21,320 nucleotides of DNA from Apostichopus californicus (taxonomy: Eukaryota; Echinodermata; Holothuroidea; Aspidochirotida; Stichopodidae), in the NCBI GenBank assembly GCA_020650975.1, contig JAIPMN010004463.1:1-21320 (forward strand). Direction: 5' to 3'. The notes beneath the pieces are model-generated. The model did no database searches and was not told where the DNA came from. It was given only the letters and a program-made list of their open reading frames with translations. A program made the translations under genes and the position numbers. Positions 18,962 through 21,320 of the stretch are shown piece by piece (positions within the stretch are counted from its first letter, which is position 1; each line of letters begins with the position of its first letter).

Positions 18962-20535
18962 CTGTAAGAAGAACAGTATGTAAATGACATAACAACCTGG
19001 GACTTAGGGTGTCTGTTGTTGGAACACATCCTTTAAATAACATGGTTGTTGGAATGGAGAGATATCCAAGACTTTAAATTGCAATACTTACGCAGAGTTC
19101 TTCATTTAATGATTGATAAGACGTTAGCTACCAATTGTCGTCTGACTCCTTCATTGGGGATCCTTCTTTGGGGATCCTTCTTTGGGGATCCTTCTGACAT
19201 GAAAATTCCCATCACATTTCATTCTCAGTGAAGGATGAAGTTTCCTTGTTTCTAATTCTTTTGTAATACATACCACCAATATCAGTGCTGACACTTATGG
19301 CAACCTTTTAAATAACTGTAGCTGGTTGTTGCTTCACTGATAGACTTTGTGCATATTTCCCCCACCAGCTTCATATTGAGTTCTCACTTAAGTAGTGAGT
19401 GCGTTGTTCCATACCAATGCTACGCAGCATCTCAAGTGGGGTAATCTGGATTATTATTAGCTATATAATTATACTTAGCTATATAATTATTGATATAATT
19501 AGTTATAATTAGCCTACTCAAAGGTCACCAACTGTGAATAATCCAGAATCTTATGCTCCTACTGCAAGGTTTTGAAAATAGTCATCTTTAAGCCAAGATG
19601 CTGATCAACATTTGATTTGGTGCTAATGGAAGATGCCGTAAGAGAAGTGTAAAATTTTCAGAATGAATCACTATCTTTAGTCTCTATAGCACGATGTTTT
19701 AATGATACTGATGATCTTGCACCATTTTCGAGACTGTTAATCTGTTGCGACATGAACTGCACTGACAGTAGGCCTCATCTGGAGTATGCTGTGCAGGCTT
19801 GGAACCCATATTTTGCTAAGGATAAGGAAGTACTTGAAAAGGTCCAGAGAAGGGCTACTATGAGGATTAGTTCCTTAAAGTGTGTTCTTTATTATAGGCG
19901 GTTACACCTGTTGAATCTCACCACACTGGAGCTTAGGAGGTTGAGTGGTGACTTGATTCAGGTTTTCAAGATTGTGTATGGTTTTGACAATTTATCCTTC
20001 ACCGACTTTTTCATGTTTGCTAATAGTAGTTGTACCAGAGGTCATTGTCTTAAACTCCAAAAGTCACAAAGGAGGATTAATATTCGGCATAACTTTTATT
20101 CTAATAGGGTTGTAGATGAGTGGAAACGTTTGCCTGAGAAAGTTGTACTTGCAAGTAGTGTGAATGGGTTTAAGAATGCTTTGGACAAGCACTTTAAGCA
20201 TTGTAATCGGGTCTGAGTGTTTGTGTCTTCAGTTTTTTTCTCTCCTATAGGGTCCTTGATGGGGACTTTAGTGTCCCTCCTGATCCTTTTTTTTCTACTA
20301 AACTAAACTAGTATTGTGTTCCTATTCAACATTGAAAGCATTTACTTTACAACAGATCAAACTGCTCCAGTGATGATAAACAAGGCTCACTTCCCTAAGC
20401 TGTTGACCTGATGCATAAGGCATACTCACCTATTGTACTCAGAGTATCTGATATGCCCTGCACAGATTCTGAATGTTCCACGTAATCTGTTAAATGCTGG
20501 AAGGAATTTCTGACTGATTGCATATCATCCAATAA
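18855..20535 (-). CDS. 3' end (two coding exons) of an unrecognised convergent gene
   Basis: I do not recognise this protein. Two minus-strand exons can be seen, 20535-20430 and 18961-18855. The first enters after a strong pyrimidine tract ending TTTTGCAG and leaves at ATAG|GTGAGT. The second enters after GTTCTTCTTACAG and ends at TGA. The first exon ends with one extra base (G) and the second opens with CT, so the junction makes GCT (Ala) in frame. The joined C-terminus is 70 residues: a charged, probably helical part (LLDDMQSVRNSFQHLTDYVE) and a Ser/Thr-rich end (TAHTESVLQPFR). No domain or signal is identified. Upstream exons should lie beyond 20535, probably right of the window. Phase match plus four good splice/termination signals support a real gene, but this is inference without transcript data. 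Confidence 0.65.
19156..19195 (+). repeat. 14-bp tandem repeat, three copies
   Basis: GGGGATCCTTCTTT at 19156 and 19170, and a partial third copy at 19184. It lies in the intron of the convergent gene. Confidence 0.92.
19445..19547. repeat. Short AT-rich element flanked by 11-bp inverted repeats
   Basis: TCTGGATTATT at 19445-19455 is the reverse complement of AATAATCCAGA at 19537-19547. The interior holds two copies of an 18-bp unit TTAGCTATATAATTATAC (19457 and 19475). It could be a tiny MITE or a hairpin; no clear target duplication is seen. Confidence 0.45.
19752..20216 (+). pseudogene. LINE reverse transcriptase C-terminal fragment ORF
   Basis: 154-codon open frame. The first six residues (MNCTDS) come from flanking DNA and the rest is the LINE ORF2 tail. 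It has no catalytic RT motif, so it is a dead fragment that has stayed open, which suggests a fairly recent insertion. Confidence 0.8.
19770..20310 (+). mobile_element. 5'-truncated CR1/jockey-like LINE 3' end
   Basis: From 19770 to the stop at 20214-20216 an uninterrupted frame encodes the C-terminal tail of a non-LTR retrotransposon reverse transcriptase. RPHLEYAVQAWNPY, EKVQRRAT, LTTLELRRLSGDLIQVFKI, TRGHCLKL and VVDEWKRLPEKVV are all familiar in that order. The similarity begins abruptly at RPHLEY, so the copy lacks the endonuclease and RT core, as expected of 5' truncation. A short 3' UTR ends in ACTAA repeats (20297-20310), the microsatellite-type tail seen in CR1-like elements rather than poly(A). 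It sits in the intron of the convergent gene, on the opposite strand. Confidence 0.88.
20430..20535 (-). CDS. Convergent gene, penultimate coding exon
   Basis: 106 bases: 35 codons plus one base, from LLDDMQ to DTLSTI. The peptide is acidic and helix-prone (VRNSFQHLTDYVEHSESV). Acceptor TTGCAG|TTA, donor G|GTGAGT, both near-consensus on the minus strand. Confidence 0.65.
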
Positions 20536-20818
20536 CTGCAAAAGAAATGAAAAACAACATTTTGAACTCAAAACTTCTACCCCAAGTAAGATATCAAAAA
20601 GCAAAAGTGCAAAGAGGCCACATGCTGAGTGACTTGTTCTGACCGAACACACAATTTGTTTAGTTTTTTAAGCTCTTCACAAACCATCAGTCGTGGCACA
20701 ATCAATGTTATAGCTTGATTTGTCCATTTTCTTGTTTCTACGATAGCTTATAAACAGGAAAATTCTCATCACAATATCGAGGGTAAAGTTTGTAGCTTTC
20801 TAGGCAACTGGCATGCCA

Positions 20819-20863
20819 CATATATATATATTTATATAGATATATAGATATATATATATATAT
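20819..20863 (+). repeat. (TA)n microsatellite
   Basis: About 45 bases of TATATA with GATATA interruptions. Confidence 0.92.
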
Positions 20864-21046
20864 CGGCCATGTGTGCAGTCCAAAACTTATGTCTTACTCA
20901 TATCTTAAACATTCATTGAAATTATGAGTTTAGGTAGACTAAACCCACGTGATTTGCGTAGATGAATTTTCCGAAGTCAAGTAAATACAATAGAGAGAAG
21001 GTAGATTCGTTCATTAAATCAAAGACTAAAAAACATATAAAAACAT

Positions 21047-21320
21047 GATTATGGCCCTGTGTTGTACCTCAGGTATGTGGATGACATTTCTGTGTGTTTA
21101 ATTCTTTGGATCATGTTCACAGTTTCCTTGGTTTTCTTAACCGATTACATCCAAATTTGAAATTTACCCATGAAATTGGACCGAATCAGCTTGCTTTTCT
21201 TGACACAGATCGAGGTTTGTTTACCCTCTGAAACTAACTCATCATACAGTTCAATGGTCTATCGTAAGCCAACTAATACAAATGTAATTCTCAATTTCCA
21301 TGCCATTTGTCCATGGGTTT
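21047..21320 (+). pseudogene. Penelope-like retroelement reverse transcriptase fragment, frameshifted, cut by window edge
   Basis: Frame one from 21047 reads YGPVLYLRYVDDISV, with the RT catalytic box YVDD at 21074-21085. After a shift near 21100 another frame reads HSFLGFLNRLHPNLKFTHEI and then LAFLDT. A stop (TGA, 21229-21231) and a shift back follow, and from 21242 the first frame reads SMVYRKPTNTNVILNFHAIC. The order RYVDD, FLxxLNxxHPNxKFT, FLD, VYRKPTNT is typical of Penelope-like element RTs. At least two frameshifts and a stop make it inactive. The rest, including any GIY-YIG endonuclease, would lie to the right. Confidence 0.8.

Noticed and set aside
20880-20960. Possible further upstream exon of the convergent gene with a GTAAGA donor near 20895
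   Set aside because: The donor is weak, no acceptor or conserved peptide goes with it, and the phase cannot be tested.

Overview
This is animal nuclear DNA. It carries short exons bounded by GT-AG (one GC-AG) splice sites inside AT-rich introns that hold microsatellites and decayed transposable elements. The protein sequence of the main gene and the repeat types (Penelope-like and CR1/jockey-like retroelements, tRNA-derived SINEs) suggest a marine invertebrate, perhaps an echinoderm or other invertebrate deuterostome. That assignment is an inference and species cannot be fixed from the window.

The plus strand from 613 to 15529 holds the last 17 coding exons of the ubiquitin-activating enzyme E1 gene (UBA1). 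They encode 804 residues, from the end of the first catalytic-cysteine half-domain (FCCH) through the inactive adenylation domain, active adenylation domain, catalytic-cysteine domain and ubiquitin-fold domain to the stop codon. All reading phases match across the 16 introns and no exon is broken. The ATP-binding glycine loop, the adenylation-site residues and the active-site Cys (codon 7405-7407) are all present. The N-terminal part of the protein, the promoter and the 5' UTR lie upstream of the window. One intron (11450-12186) uses a GC donor.

The introns contain: two opposed tRNA-like SINE heads (1595-1845); a hAT-like terminal sequence (about 3095); a long pyrimidine tract (4185-4435); a possible decayed THAP zinc-finger segment (8361-8488); a GGAT/GATA/ATAT simple-repeat block (8695-9010); a G-rich patch (9423-9465); two diverged copies of an unnamed repeat (about 3600 and 10920); and a CpG-rich block (about 14400-15290).

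Downstream of UBA1 (15530-18736) is non-coding sequence with a 95-bp tandem duplication, a seven-copy 26-bp G-rich minisatellite and a 69-bp duplication that duplicates an AATAAA. From 20535 down to 18855 on the minus strand I find the last two coding exons of a convergent gene of unrecognised function. They have clean splice sites, matching phase (G|CT) and an AATAAA about 115 bases past the stop. Its last intron carries a 5'-truncated CR1/jockey-like LINE (about 19770-20310) on the opposite strand.

The right edge (21047-21320) enters a frameshifted Penelope-like reverse transcriptase. I see no evidence for a novel multi-gene system. The most worthwhile leads are the unrecognised convergent gene, the GC-AG intron and the repeat landscape.
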